From Spiroplasma chrysopicola DF-1 (lineage in GTDB: Bacteria; Bacillota_I; Bacilli_A; Mycoplasmatales; Mycoplasmataceae), in contig NC_021280.1 in the NCBI RefSeq assembly GCF_000400935.1, forward strand, positions 62,001 through 126,000: DNA of 64,000 nucleotides, written 5' to 3'. Below the pieces are notes generated by a model. It did no database searches, was not told where the DNA came from, and saw only the letters and a program-made list of their open reading frames with translations. This document shows, piece after piece, positions 1 through 14,054 of this stretch. How positions within the stretch are numbered: the first letter of the stretch is position 1; the number at the start of each line of letters is the position of its first letter. The position numbers and the translations under genes are program-made.

Positions 1-410
1 CCCATACCTTACGGGAAATCTTAACAATTAAATCCGATGATATTAAAGGACGAACAAGAGCTTATGAAGCAATTGTGAAAGATAAAAAAATTCCAGAACC
101 TGGAATTCCAGAATCATTTAATGTTTTAACACGTGAAATTCAAGGATTAGGATTTAATATCCATATGATTGATGAAGAAGGAAATGCTAAAAACATTAAT
201 AGTTATGATGAAACTGATTATGTTGATGAAGATTTATTAACAAATACTGTTGATGAATTAGAAGATGAATTTGATATTGATAGTTTTATCTTAAATCCAA
301 ATAAAAATAATTTTAATGAAGATGATTATAGTAATGGTGATATTGACGAAGCAGACTTGCTTGGCGATAATGACGCAAGTGATGATGAGCTAGAAAACGA
401 AAGTAATTAG
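1..410 (+). CDS. rpoB: RNA polymerase beta subunit, C-terminal end (partial)
   Basis: This is the 3' end of the gene for the catalytic beta subunit of RNA polymerase; the start lies before the window. The frame opens at base 3 with the conserved segment [15 protein letters not shown] and continues through [15 protein letters not shown], the clamp-contacting C-terminal motif of bacterial beta subunits. After that comes an unusually long tail of about 80 residues that is very rich in Asp, Glu and Asn and ends at a TAG. rpoC follows after a 13-base gap, so the two are co-transcribed as usual. The family call is secure; the acidic tail is seen directly and its role is unknown. Confidence 0.97.
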   Translation, partial: HTLREILTIKSDDIKGRTRAYEAIVKDKKIPEPGIPESFNVLTREIQGLGFNIHMIDEEGNAKNINSYDETDYVDEDLLTNTVDELEDEFDIDSFILNPNKNNFNEDDYSNGDIDEADLLGDNDASDDELENESN

Positions 411-423
411 GGGGAAATAAATT

Positions 424-4176
<3,753 letters not shown>

Positions 4177-4180
4177 AAAT

Positions 4181-4212
4181 AAAAAAGATTATCCACTGGA
4201 TATTCTTTTTTT
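4181..4212 (+). terminator. Rho-independent terminator after rpoC
   Basis: A hairpin of AAAAAAGA..TATCC and GGATA..TCTTTTTT with a 3-base loop follows the rpoC stop codon by a few bases. It has A-runs on one side and T-runs on the other, so it could end both rpoBC and the convergent gene at 4237-5007. Confidence 0.8.
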
Positions 4213-4236
4213 ATTTATATAATATATTGATTAGTA

Positions 4237-5007
4237 TTAATTAGACTTAATATTATTTTTATTTGAAACCATTTTAAAAAGTGCTGAAAATGATTGTATT
4301 ATTTCATATAAATAATATCCATTTTTATAAGTTTTTTCCATTAAGTTATTTAAACATTTTTTTTCTATAATTTTAATAGTAGCTAATAAGGCATAAAGGA
4401 AAGCATTTTCACTAACTGTATCTATTTCTAAAAAATTAATTTCTATTGTATTTTTATCAAATCATGTCTTAGAAAAAGCTTCGTAGGCTTTTAAGAATAA
4501 ATTAAAATTACTTTTTATTCCAGCTTTTTTACCAAGGTTTTTACTTTTTTTAATGATATATTTTTTATTATTTTTTAGTAATAAAATTATTTGATTATTA
4601 AAGTTTCATTTATTTAAAAATTCATTATCATTAATTTGCATAATTATATTATTAGTTGGTATATCAAAATTAATTATTTCATTAAATCATTTTAAATTAG
4701 AATCATTTTTATGATTTTCATAGTCAAAAAAATTTTTATATGGTTTAGGATTTTTATTTTGACTATATTTTTCGGTAAAAAAATATGAATATTTCTCAAT
4801 TTCTTTATAAAGCCAATAAATATGATTAATTATAATTTTAATTTCTTTATCTTTTTTATTTATGTATCATATATTTCATAATTTAATGTATTTAATCAAT
4901 AATGGGATTAAACATATTAAAAGTGTAATTATAACTGCTGATAATGTCCCAATGGCTGTTAACATTTCTCAGTCTATTTTATTTGTATTTTTTATATAAA
5001 ATTTCAT
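4237..5007 (-). CDS. Membrane-anchored protein of unknown function
   Basis: An open frame of 256 codons on the minus strand, visible only when TGA is read as Trp (at least five in-frame TGA). I do not recognise the family. The N-terminus has one clear hydrophobic helix (about residues 14-35, MLTAIGTLSAVIITLLICLI), followed by a hydrophilic Lys/Asn/Glu-rich body with several aromatic residues, which suggests a single-pass protein with a cytosolic domain. It lies tail-to-tail with rpoC and close to the restriction-modification pair, in DNA clearly richer in AT than rpoBC. The frame is long and undisturbed over 771 bases, which argues that it is real. A role in defence is only a guess from location. 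Confidence 0.7.
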
Positions 5008-5246
5008 GACTAATGCACCTTCCTACACAATTTATTATACTTATCAAAATGTAAAAAAAACAAATTATTTCTTAAAATTTTGTGCAAAATATATTTGTAA
5101 TATAATATGCTAAATTTAAAATAAAAATAAATTTTAAGTAAACTTTTAAGTTTTTCTAATAATTTTTAAAAATATAAACTTATATAAAATAAATTTAAAA
5201 TTTTGCAATAGGAAAAAGTAAGAAAATTCATAGATTGGAAATAATT

Positions 5247-5876
5247 ATGAGAATTAATTTGTATCAGCATACTCGTGCTATAAAAAATGGAGAACATATA
5301 ACTCGTAATTTAGACATTATGGATAAAACAAAAGTTGATTTATTTATATCTAATCTAGAAAATTGAGATGTTGGAATAGTATTTATAACTAATCATAATT
5401 TGTTTGATTTAAATCAATTTAATTTTTTTGAAGATCAATTGAATGAAAAAAATATTTTATTATTACCAGGTATTGAAATTAATATTAAAGATAATGAAAA
5501 TAATATTCATAATATGAATATTCTAGAATTAATGAAATATCAAAAACTGGAAAAATGGTTATAATTTTTACTACAATGCAAATCTTGGAGTTAGAACTTG
5601 GTCATATTTAGTAATTTATAGAGAATTGGCAAAAAATGGGGCAGAAAATAATACATATTTAGGCAGTGCATTTTAAAAAATTTTGAGAATATGGATAACC
5701 CTATACATGAGAAGAAATATCAGAAGATATTCTTGAAGGTGGAAAAGAAGCATTTGATTAAAAGTCTTAAGTTTATTGAAATTATAGTTTTGAATAATTT
5801 TAGTAATATAATTGGCTTATTAAAATTAATAATTTTTTTAGATAATGTAAAATATGATTTTAAATTTAAGTTTTAA
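5247..5876 (+). pseudogene. Decayed gene, N-terminal part resembling a PHP-type metal-dependent domain
   Basis: An ATG at 5247 opens a 105-residue frame that ends in TAA at 5562-5564. It starts MRINLYQHTR and contains FITNHNLFDL and LLLPGIEINI, which resemble the early metal-binding strands of PHP-domain proteins (TDHN and G-E-I/V motifs). Beyond the stop, coding-like segments continue in shifted frames: NLGVRTWSYLVIYRELAKNG to about 5674, then ISEDILEGGKEAF near 5720, then a frame to 5876. This pattern of several short in-series frames is typical of a gene broken by frameshifts and small deletions. The PHP resemblance is tentative; the decay is clear from the broken frames. Confidence 0.55.
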
Positions 5877-6036
5877 TATATAAATAAATTAATTCCAAAA
5901 AATAGAATTTGTAAAATTAAATAGAGATAAATATCCAAATTAAGGAACATAATTAAAATATAGTAAAATTTTAAAATTAATTATTTTAGTTAATGTTTAA
6001 TATGCATTTTTCGCTATTATAATTTTTAGAAGATTT

Positions 6037-6085
6037 ATTATTTTATTAGTTAGCAAATTTAATTTTTGCTAACTAATAAAATAAT
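6037..6085. repeat. Perfect 21-bp inverted repeat with a 7-base loop
   Basis: The arms 6037-6057 and 6065-6085 are exact reverse complements over 21 bases, separated by TTTAATT. The core is TTAGTTAGCAAA and its complement. It lies 24 bases before the start of the broken gene at 6110. As RNA it would form a long hairpin. There is no strong U-run after it in the forward direction, so a terminator role is doubtful. It could be a regulatory hairpin, a protein-binding palindrome, or a mobile-element or integration scar. The 160 bases between the pseudogene and this repeat show nothing else I recognise. Confidence 0.85.
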
Positions 6086-6109
6086 ATTTGAAATTTGTAA
6101 AGGAGATTT

Positions 6110-7070
6110 ATGAGAAAAAAAATTAAAATTAGAATTATTTTCTACTTATTTTTAGTATTAATTTTACTTTTATTAAATTTTATAAATTTAAATAATAGAT
6201 ATAATAATACAGAAGATAAAAAAATAAGTTTAAATTCAAAAAATTTAAATTTGTTTTTTAAAAATAATATATTTAATTACAAAAATGGCTTTTTTTTAAA
6301 AATTTATTAGATAATGAGGATTTAAATAATTTAGAAATAAAAAATAATTTTTTATATAATTCTCATTATTTAATTGATATATTAATTTATAAATTAATTA
6401 TAAAAAAAATACAAAGCAATTTTTATTTTAATTTAGATGATTATTTTATTAAAATAAAGTCTCACAATTTGTTTGGGGGAGTTGGGAGTCCCATTTTTAA
6501 TAAATATTATAGAATAAAATTTAGTTTTTCTATTTTTAAAAAACAAAATAATAATTTAGTATATAAAAACAAAAATCTAATACTAAATTTTATGGAAACT
6601 TATTTATTTAATAAAAATGATTGGATTAATTATTTTATTGATTATCAAATTAATTTTAATTTAAGTAAAAATAATAAATTTAATTATTTTAGAGAAATAT
6701 TAGAAGATGATTTAACGCAGGAAAATAAGCAAGACTATATTTTGGATAATTTAGAAAATATTAAAGAAAATTTATCTAATTATTTAACAAATCTATATTC
6801 AAATAATATGTTAAATAATAAAAAATATTGATTATATAATGATTATAAAATTAAAGTAAGAGTTGAATACTATAAATACTTAGGAGTAGAAACATGTAAA
6901 AAAAATTTAATAAATTTCTTTAAAGAATTTTTATCTTTAACTTTTTCTTTTACTGATAATCTAAATATAAATGTTAAAATAGATTTAATTTTTTTAATAA
7001 AACTAATTTAATTTATAGTTTATTTTTAGATGTCTCTATTATAAATAATATTAATTATTTAGACAAATAA
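6110..7070 (+). pseudogene. Membrane-anchored protein gene split by two shifts in T runs
   Basis: An ATG at 6110 with a good AAGGAG ribosome-binding site opens a frame starting MRKKIKIRIIF, with one transmembrane helix (about residues 8-26). It stops at 6308-6310, right after a run of eight T (6290-6297). Shifting by one base at that run gives an uninterrupted frame to 7009-7011 (TAA). A second run of seven T (6989-6995) again allows a one-base shift that extends coding to a TAA at 7068-7070. Without the two shifts this would be one protein of about 320 residues, Asn/Lys/Phe-rich, of no family I recognise. It may be a pseudogene or a phase-variable gene; sequencing error in homopolymers is also possible. 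Confidence 0.6.
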
Positions 7071-7196
7071 TACAAGGAAAAATATCAACTTAAAAAATAG
7101 AATATATTTTTTGGAATTATGGCAAAGATATAAAAAATAATATATACTTAATAAAAATACTAAAAATAAATTGTAAAATAATGGTAAGGAGAAGGT

Positions 7197-8213
7197 ATGA
7201 GTAATAAATATACAGTTTTGGAATTATTTGCTGGAGCTGGTGGATTAGCACTTGGTTTAGAAAAAGCTGGTTTTAATACATTGGGTTTAATAGAAGTTGA
7301 TAAGTGAGCAGTTGAAACTCTTAAAAATAATAGACCAGAGTGAAATATTATTCATGATGATATTATAAATATAGTTAATCAAGGTATTAAAAATTTTGTA
7401 AATACTAATGTAGATGTTGTATCAGGAGGTTTTCCTTGTCAATCTTTTAGTTATGCTGGGAAAAGGCTAGGTTTAGAAGACACTAGAGGTACTATGTTTT
7501 ATTATTATGCAGAAATTGTTAAAGAATTACAACCTAAGATTTTTTTAGTAGAAAATGTAAAAGGATTAGTTAATCATGATTTTGGAAAAACATTTAAAAC
7601 AATTTTAAATGTTTTTGAAGATTTAAATTACAAATTATATTGAAAAGTATTAAATGCATGAGATTATAATGTAGCACAAAAAAGAGAACGTTTGGTTTTG
7701 ATAGGAATTCGAAAAGACTTTTCGAATAAAGAATTTCTTTTTCCGAATCCAATAGCTCCAAAATTAGTTCTTAAGGATGTTCTAAAAAAAGTTCCTAATT
7801 CAGTTGGTGCTGAATACCCAAAAAGAAAAAAAGAAATTTTAAGTTTAGTTCCACCTGGTGGTTGTTGACGTGATCTTCCAGATGATTTAGCTCAAGAATA
7901 TATGGGAAAAAGTTATTTTTTGGGTGGTGGCAGAACAGGAATGGCAAGAAGAATCTCCTGAAATGAACCGTCTTTGACATTAACTTGTTCTCCTGCACAA
8001 AAGCAAACAGAAAGATGCCATCCTGATGAAACTAGGCCATTTACAACAAGAGAATATGCAAGAATTCAGTCATTTCCAGATAATTGAATATTTGCAGGAA
8101 GTATTAATAATATATATAAGCAAATTGGCAATGCTGTGCCTGTTGAACTTGCAAAAAATATAGGAATTTCTATAATTAATTATATCAACAATGTTAATAA
8201 GGAGAAAAAATAA
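7197..8213 (+). CDS. DNA cytosine-5 methyltransferase, type II restriction-modification
   Basis: Transfers a methyl group from SAM to C5 of cytosine in a specific DNA site and protects the host from the partner endonuclease. The 338-residue frame has the m5C methyltransferase motifs in order: SAM-binding [10 protein letters not shown] near the N-terminus, catalytic PCQSF with C81, ENVKGL, the AQKRER motif, and the C-terminal QIGNAVP. Between these lies the target-recognition region with [10 protein letters not shown]. In-frame TGA codons encode Trp. The ribosome-binding site is AAGGAGAAGGT. The stop codon overlaps the start of the endonuclease gene by one base (TAATG), so the pair is translationally coupled. 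Specificity is inferred from the partner: probably GGNCC. Confidence 0.93.
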
Positions 8214-9001
8214 TGGAAAGATACGAATTAAATTTTATTTCACAAAGTAATTTAGAAAAACATATAAGGAATACTATTTTAAAATATAGTGAATCTATTA
8301 ATGGTATAAATTTGAAACAATTTAATTCTAATATTGTTGATCCAATTAAAATGTTATTTGATTCTTTAGTTTTTAAAAAAGATATTGAGGATATTATTGA
8401 AAGTGAAATAATTCGTCAAAAAGATAAAAGTAATAATAATATTATAGGTTATTTTCATCAAAATCTATTTAAATATATAAATAATTCTGATTGAATAGTT
8501 CCAAAAACAGGATTTGATATTGAAAATATTAATAATAAAATTTTTGTTGAAATGAAAAATAAACATAATACGATGAATGCGTCGTCATCTCAAAAAACAT
8601 ATATTAATATGTTAAACAAAATTGCCAATGACTCGGAAGCAAAGTGTTTTTTAGTTGAAATTATTGCCAAAAAAAGTCAAAACATTATATGAGAATTAAG
8701 TTTAGATGGAAAGAAAAATTGTAATGAAAGAATAAAAAGAATTTCAATAGATAAATTTTATGAAATAGTTACAGGTGATAAATTAGCATTTTATAAATTA
8801 TGTAATACACTAAAATGGTTAATAAAAAAGGTTATTGATGAAATGCCTGAATTTAATAAAACAAAAGAAGATACAGTTATTATTGAATTAAAAAATATGG
8901 CACAAAATAATTTAATGAACTCTTTATTTTTTCTTGCATTTAATACTTATTATGGATGAAAAGAGGAAGACTATTTAACAGATAATTATAAGATAAGTTA
9001 A
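8213..9001 (+). CDS. Type II restriction endonuclease, Eco47II/Sau96I-like
   Basis: Predicted to cut DNA not methylated by the upstream enzyme. The 262-residue frame, read through TGA Trp codons, contains a PD-(D/E)XK-type core: GFDIENINNKIFVEMKNKH gives D102, E113 and K115. It is followed by the family segment NTMNASSSQKTY and by SIDKFYEIVTG. From memory these match the Eco47II family (Pfam RE_Eco47II), whose founding members cleave GGNCC. The length is near the family norm, so the gene looks intact. It begins inside the methyltransferase stop codon and no other gene intervenes. The nuclease role is well supported; the exact recognition site is not proven by the sequence. Confidence 0.82.
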
Positions 9002-9120
9002 AAATTATATAAATTTTTTTCAAGAAATATATAGTATTATTTTAAAACTAATTAAAAAATAATGAAAAAGTAAATCAAAGTTACTTCCTTAATATTATGT
9101 AAGAGTACAAATCTATTTTT

Positions 9121-9475
9121 TTAATCCTATTAAATTTACTCCAAATAATTTAGGGCAACTTTTTTGATTGGAATTTTATGAGGAAAAATGAAATTAAAGA
9201 AATTGAACTATTAGAAGCATATATGTTAAATGATAAACAATTTATTAAATATTAGTTTTAGTGAACATTTAATAATTTTGAAATTATTAAATATATTGAA
9301 ATTAATTTTGAAAAAATTAGTAAAAATTTAATAACTTTTAAAATAATTAGAACGGAGGAAGACATAATTTTGAAGATTTTAATGAATTATTTTTATATTT
9401 TAAAATTTGAATCAGCATTGAAAAGATAAAAAAACATAACATAGAATTGAAAGAAATATCAGATTATATTAAATA
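9121..9475 (+). pseudogene. Gene remnant downstream of the R-M pair
   Basis: The 575 bases between the endonuclease and rpsL hold no intact gene. Short coding-like segments occur in series in different frames: FTPNNLGQLFW..EFYEEKW near 9135-9190, IELLEAYMLNDKQFIKY at 9198-9255, then NNFEIIKYIEINFEKISKNL around 9270-9335 and a last segment to about 9475. The order and spacing fit one gene broken by frameshifts and stops. I do not recognise the parent protein. The base composition is the same AT-rich type as the rest of the island. Confidence 0.4.
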
Positions 9476-9494
9476 ATTTAAATCATAAAATTAA

Positions 9495-9523
9495 TTGACT
9501 AAATCTCTATTTTTCTGTATTAT
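9495..9523 (+). promoter_or_regulatory. Sigma-70-type promoter for rpsL-rpsG-fusA
   Basis: TTGACT at 9495-9500, a 17-base spacer and TATTAT at 9518-9523 form a near-consensus promoter. Transcription would start about 9530, leaving a leader of about 48 bases before rpsL. It marks the right-hand edge of the accessory island. Confidence 0.75.
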
Positions 9524-9577
9524 TATATACGGATTGTATTGTTTGATACACTCGGATATGTGAAAGGAGACAAGAAG

Positions 9578-10000
9578 ATGCCAACAATTAACCAATTAGT
9601 TAGAAAACCTCGTAAAGATAAAGTTTGAAAAACAAAAGCACCAGCTTTAAATCGTGGTTTAAACTCTTTACAGAAAAAAGTAACAAATGTAACATCACCA
9701 CAAAAACGTGGGGTATGTACTCGTGTTGCCACAATGACACCGAAAAAACCTAACTCAGCGTTACGTAAATATGCCCGTGTTCGTTTAACAAACGGAATGG
9801 AAGTTACTGCGTATATTCCTGGTGAAGGACATAACTTACAAGAACATAGTGTGGTTTTAATTCGTGGAGGAAGGGTTAAAGACTTACCAGGGGTACGTTA
9901 CCACATTATTCGTGGGACATTAGATACGGCTGGAGTTAATAACCGTAAACAAAGCCGTTCATTATATGGAACTAAAAAACCAAAAGCTGCTAAAGCTTAA
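9578..10000 (+). CDS. rpsL: 30S ribosomal protein S12
   Basis: Decoding-centre protein of the small ribosomal subunit, 140 residues. The frame starts [13 protein letters not shown] and carries the conserved [14 protein letters not shown] and [13 protein letters not shown] segments, whose lysines are the classic streptomycin-resistance positions; both are wild-type here. The start is behind GAAAGGAGACAAG. A TGA at codon 18 of the conserved VWKTKAP segment must be Trp. It is the first gene of the rpsL-rpsG-fusA-tuf cluster. Confidence 0.98.
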
Positions 10001-10050
10001 TTAAAATAAATAAAAACAATAGAAGATTATTACGAAAGGAGGCAAAATAA

Positions 10051-10518
<468 letters not shown>

Positions 10519-10545
10519 GAATTAATAGAAAGGAAAAACAGAAAA

Positions 10546-12621
10546 ATGGCAAGAGAATATTCTCTAGAGAATACAAGAAACTTTGGAATTATGGCCCATA
10601 TTGATGCTGGTAAAACAACAACAACTGAGCGTATTTTATTCCATACAGGGAAAATTCATAAACTTGGTGAAACTCATGATGGGGCGAGCCAAATGGACTG
10701 AATGGCCCAAGAACAAGAAAGAGGGATTACAATTACCTCTGCGGCAACAACTGCCTTCTGGCATAATGTTCGTTTAAATATTATTGATACTCCAGGTCAC
10801 GTTGATTTTACAGTTGAAGTAGAACGTTCATTACGTGTTTTAGATGGGGCGGTGGCTGTATTAGATGGTCAATCAGGGGTTGAACCACAAACTGAAACAG
10901 TTTGACGTCAAGCATCAACTTACCATGTTCCAAGAATTGTTTTTGTTAACAAAATGGACAAAATTGGTGCTGACTTCTTATACTCAGTAAAAACAATTCA
11001 TGAACGTTTACAAGGAAACGCCCACCCAGTACAAATTCCAATTGGAGCAGAAGATCAATTTTCAGGAATTATTGATATTATTGAACGTAAAGCTTACCAC
11101 TATGATGGATCAGCCAACGAAGAAGCCCAAGAAATCGAAATTCCAGCAGACTTAAAAGATTTAGTTGAAGAATACCGTGTTAAATTAATTGAAGCGGCAA
11201 TGAACTTTGACGAAGAATTAATGATTAAATACTTAGACGGACAAGAAATTAGTGTTCCCGAAATTAAAGCGGCAATTAGAACAGCAACAATTTCCGGGCA
11301 ATTCTTCCCAGTCTTTTGTGGAAGCGCTTTTAAAAACAAAGGGGTTAAATTAATGTTAGATGGCGTGATTGATTACTTACCTTCACCCGTTGATATTCCA
11401 GCGATTAAAGGAACTTTAGAAGACGGAACCGAAGTAGAACGTCATTCAGACGATTCAGAACCATTCTCAGCATTAGCATTTAAAATTATGACCGATCCAT
11501 TTGTTGGAAAATTAACATTCTTCCGTGTTTATTCAGGAATCTTGAAAAAAGGAAGTGCTGTTTTAAACTCAACAAAAGGAAAAACTGAAAGAATTGGTCG
11601 TTTATTAAAAATGCATGCTAATAACCGTGAGGAAATTGAAGAAGTTTACGCGGGAGATATTGCTGCTGCTGTTGGGTTAAAATTAACAACAACAGGAGAT
11701 ACTTTATGTGATGAAAAAAATGAAGTTATCTTAGAATCAATGGTCTTCCCAGAACCAGTTATTAGTTTAGCGTTAGAACCAAAAACAAAAGCTGACCAAG
11801 AAAAAATGAGTTTAGCGTTATCAAAATTAGCGGAAGAAGACCCAACTTTTAGAACATGAACAGACGAAGAAACGGGACAAACAATCATTGCCGGAATGGG
11901 TGAGTTACACTTAGATATTCTAGTTGATCGGATGAAACGTGAATTTAAAGTTGAAACTAATGTTGGAGCACCACAAGTTTCATACCGTGAAACATTCAAA
12001 GATAGTGCTGATGTTGAAGGTAAATACATTAAACAATCAGGGGGACGTGGACAATACGGACACGTTTGAATTAAATTTGAACCAAACCATGATAAAGGGT
12101 TTGAGTTTGTTGACGGAATTGTTGGAGGGAAAATCCCTCGTGAATTTATTGGATCAGTTAAAAAAGGAATCGAAGATTCAATGCTGACTGGTAAATTAGC
12201 CGGGTATCCAATGATTGATATTAAAGCAACATTATATGATGGGTCATACCATGATGTCGATTCATCACAAATGGCCTATGAATTTGCGGCTAGTTTAGCG
12301 TTAAAAGAAGCGGCTAAAAAAGCAAAAGCAGTTATTTTAGAGCCAATTATGGCTGTTGAAGTAATTGTTCCGGAAGAATATTATGGGGATGTAATGGGGA
12401 ACTTATCATCACGTCGTGGTCAAATCGAAGGAAATGACCAACGGGGAAATGCTCAAGTTGTTAAAGCCAAAGTACCATTATCAGAAATGTTTGGATACGC
12501 AACTGACTTACGAAGCTTTACTCAAGGTCGTGGAACATATACAATGATTTTCTCACATTACCAAGATGCGCCAAAATCAATTACTGAAGAAATTATTAAA
12601 AAAGCCGGAAAATCAGAATAA
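10546..12621 (+). CDS. fusA: Elongation factor G
   Basis: GTPase that drives translocation on the ribosome and, with ribosome recycling factor, subunit splitting. The 691-residue frame has all G-domain motifs: [14 protein letters not shown] (P-loop), RGITITSA (switch I), DTPGHVDF (switch II) and NKMDKIGAD. The C-terminal domains IV and V are complete ([14 protein letters not shown] and RRGQIEGN). Both TGG and TGA are used for Trp, TGG for example near 10759. It starts at ATG 10546 behind AGAAAGGAAAAACAG, so it continues the rpsL-rpsG operon. There is no sign of the split EF-G paralogue. Confidence 0.98.
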
Positions 12622-12673
12622 TTTGATTTTCTGTTGCTGATAATGGTTTAATCTACCATTTTTACAAAAAAGA

Positions 12674-12702
12674 TTGCAAAGTAAAACAAATTAATTTAAA
12701 AT
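12674..12702 (+). promoter_or_regulatory. Promoter in front of tuf
   Basis: TTGCAA at 12674-12679 and TAAAAT at 12697-12702 with a 17-base spacer lie in the 121-base gap between fusA and tuf. They would allow tuf to be expressed above the level of the upstream operon. Confidence 0.6.
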
Positions 12703-12742
12703 AACTATGACATTTGTCTATAACTATAGGAGGAAAAATTAA

Positions 12743-13930
12743 ATGGCAAAGCAAAAATTTGATAGAAGTTTACCACACGTAAACATCGGAACAATTGGTC
12801 ACGTTGACCACGGTAAAACAACTTTAACTGCTGCTATTACAACAGTATTAGCTAAAAAAGGTTTCGCTGAAGCAACAGGATATGACAATATTGATAAAGC
12901 ACCTGAAGAAAGAGAACGTGGAATTACAATTAATACATCACACGTTGAATACCGTACAGAAAACCGTCACTATGCACATGTTGACTGTCCAGGTCACGCC
13001 GATTATGTTAAAAACATGATTACAGGAGCAGCCCAAATGGATGGAGCAATTTTAGTTGTTGCTGCAACAGATGGACCAATGCCACAAACAAGAGAACACA
13101 TTTTATTATCAAGACAAGTCGGAGTACCAAAAATGGTAGTTTTCTTAAACAAATGTGACATGGTTGATGATGAAGAAATGATTGACTTAGTTGAAATGGA
13201 AGTTAGAGACTTATTAAGTGAATATGGCTTTGATGGAGAAAACACACCAGTTATTAGAGGATCAGCTTTAAAAGCTCTTGAAGGGGATCCAAAATGAGAA
13301 GAAAAAATCATTGAATTAATGGCAGCAGTTGACTCATGAATTCCAGAACCAGTAAGAGATACAGAAAAACCATTCATGATGCCAGTTGAAGACGTTTTCA
13401 CAATTACAGGACGTGGAACAGTTGCAACAGGGCGTGTTGAACGTGGAATTGTAAAAATTAACGAAGAAGTTGAAATTATTGGATTCACAGAAGAAACTAG
13501 AAAAGTTGTTGCAACAGGTTTAGAAATGTTTAGAAAATTATTAGACGAAGCTAAAGCTGGAGATAACGTTGGAGTCTTATTACGTGGAGTTGACCGTGAG
13601 CAAATTCAACGTGGACAAGTATTGGCAAAGCCAGGAACTGTTAAACCACATACAGAATTTAAAACACAAGTTTATGTTTTAAGTAAAGAAGAAGGAGGAC
13701 GTCATACACCATTCTTTGGAAACTATCGTCCACAATTCTACTTCCGTACAACTGACGTTACTGGATCAATTACATTACCTACTGGAGTAGAAATGGTTAT
13801 GCCAGCTGATAATGTTGAAATGACTGTTAACTTAATTGCCCCAGTTGCGATTGAAGAAGGAACAAAATTCTCAATTCGTGAAGGTGGACGTACAATCGGA
13901 GCCGGAACAGTTACATCAATTATTAAATAA
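12743..13930 (+). CDS. tuf: Elongation factor Tu
   Basis: GTPase that carries aminoacyl-tRNA to the ribosome; 395 residues, full length. G-domain motifs are clear: [31 protein letters not shown] and NKCD. Domains II and III follow with the conserved [13 protein letters not shown] and [13 protein letters not shown]. Trp residues are encoded by TGA at about 13295 and 13338. The start lies behind AGGAGGAAAAATTAA. It has its own promoter and terminator. It is a single copy within this window. Confidence 0.99.
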
Positions 13931-13950
13931 TTATTATCAAACAAACAATA

Positions 13951-13978
13951 AAACAACCTTCATGGTTGTTTTTCTTTT
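13951..13978 (+). terminator. Terminator after tuf
   Basis: AAACAACC, a 5-base loop TTCAT, GGTTGTTT and then a T-rich tract form a typical rho-independent terminator 20 bases after the tuf stop. Confidence 0.85.
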
Positions 13979-13987
13979 GTTTTTCTC

Positions 13988-14015
13988 TTGCTTATTTGGA
14001 AATTATTTATATAAT
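13988..14015 (+). promoter_or_regulatory. Promoter of lemA
   Basis: TTGCTT at 13988-13993 and TATAAT at 14010-14015 are separated by 16 bases and lie 40 bases before the lemA start. Confidence 0.6.
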
Positions 14016-14054
14016 TATTTATGTAGTGAAAAATCACAATGAGGAGGAACAACA

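Noticed and set aside
5691-5876. Separate 61-residue gene
   Set aside because: No ribosome-binding site and it continues the broken gene in a shifted frame, so it is treated as part of the pseudogene.
9734-10000. A shorter start for rpsL at an internal ATG
   Set aside because: The conserved S12 N-terminus and a good ribosome-binding site are at 9578; the gap is due to one TGA Trp.
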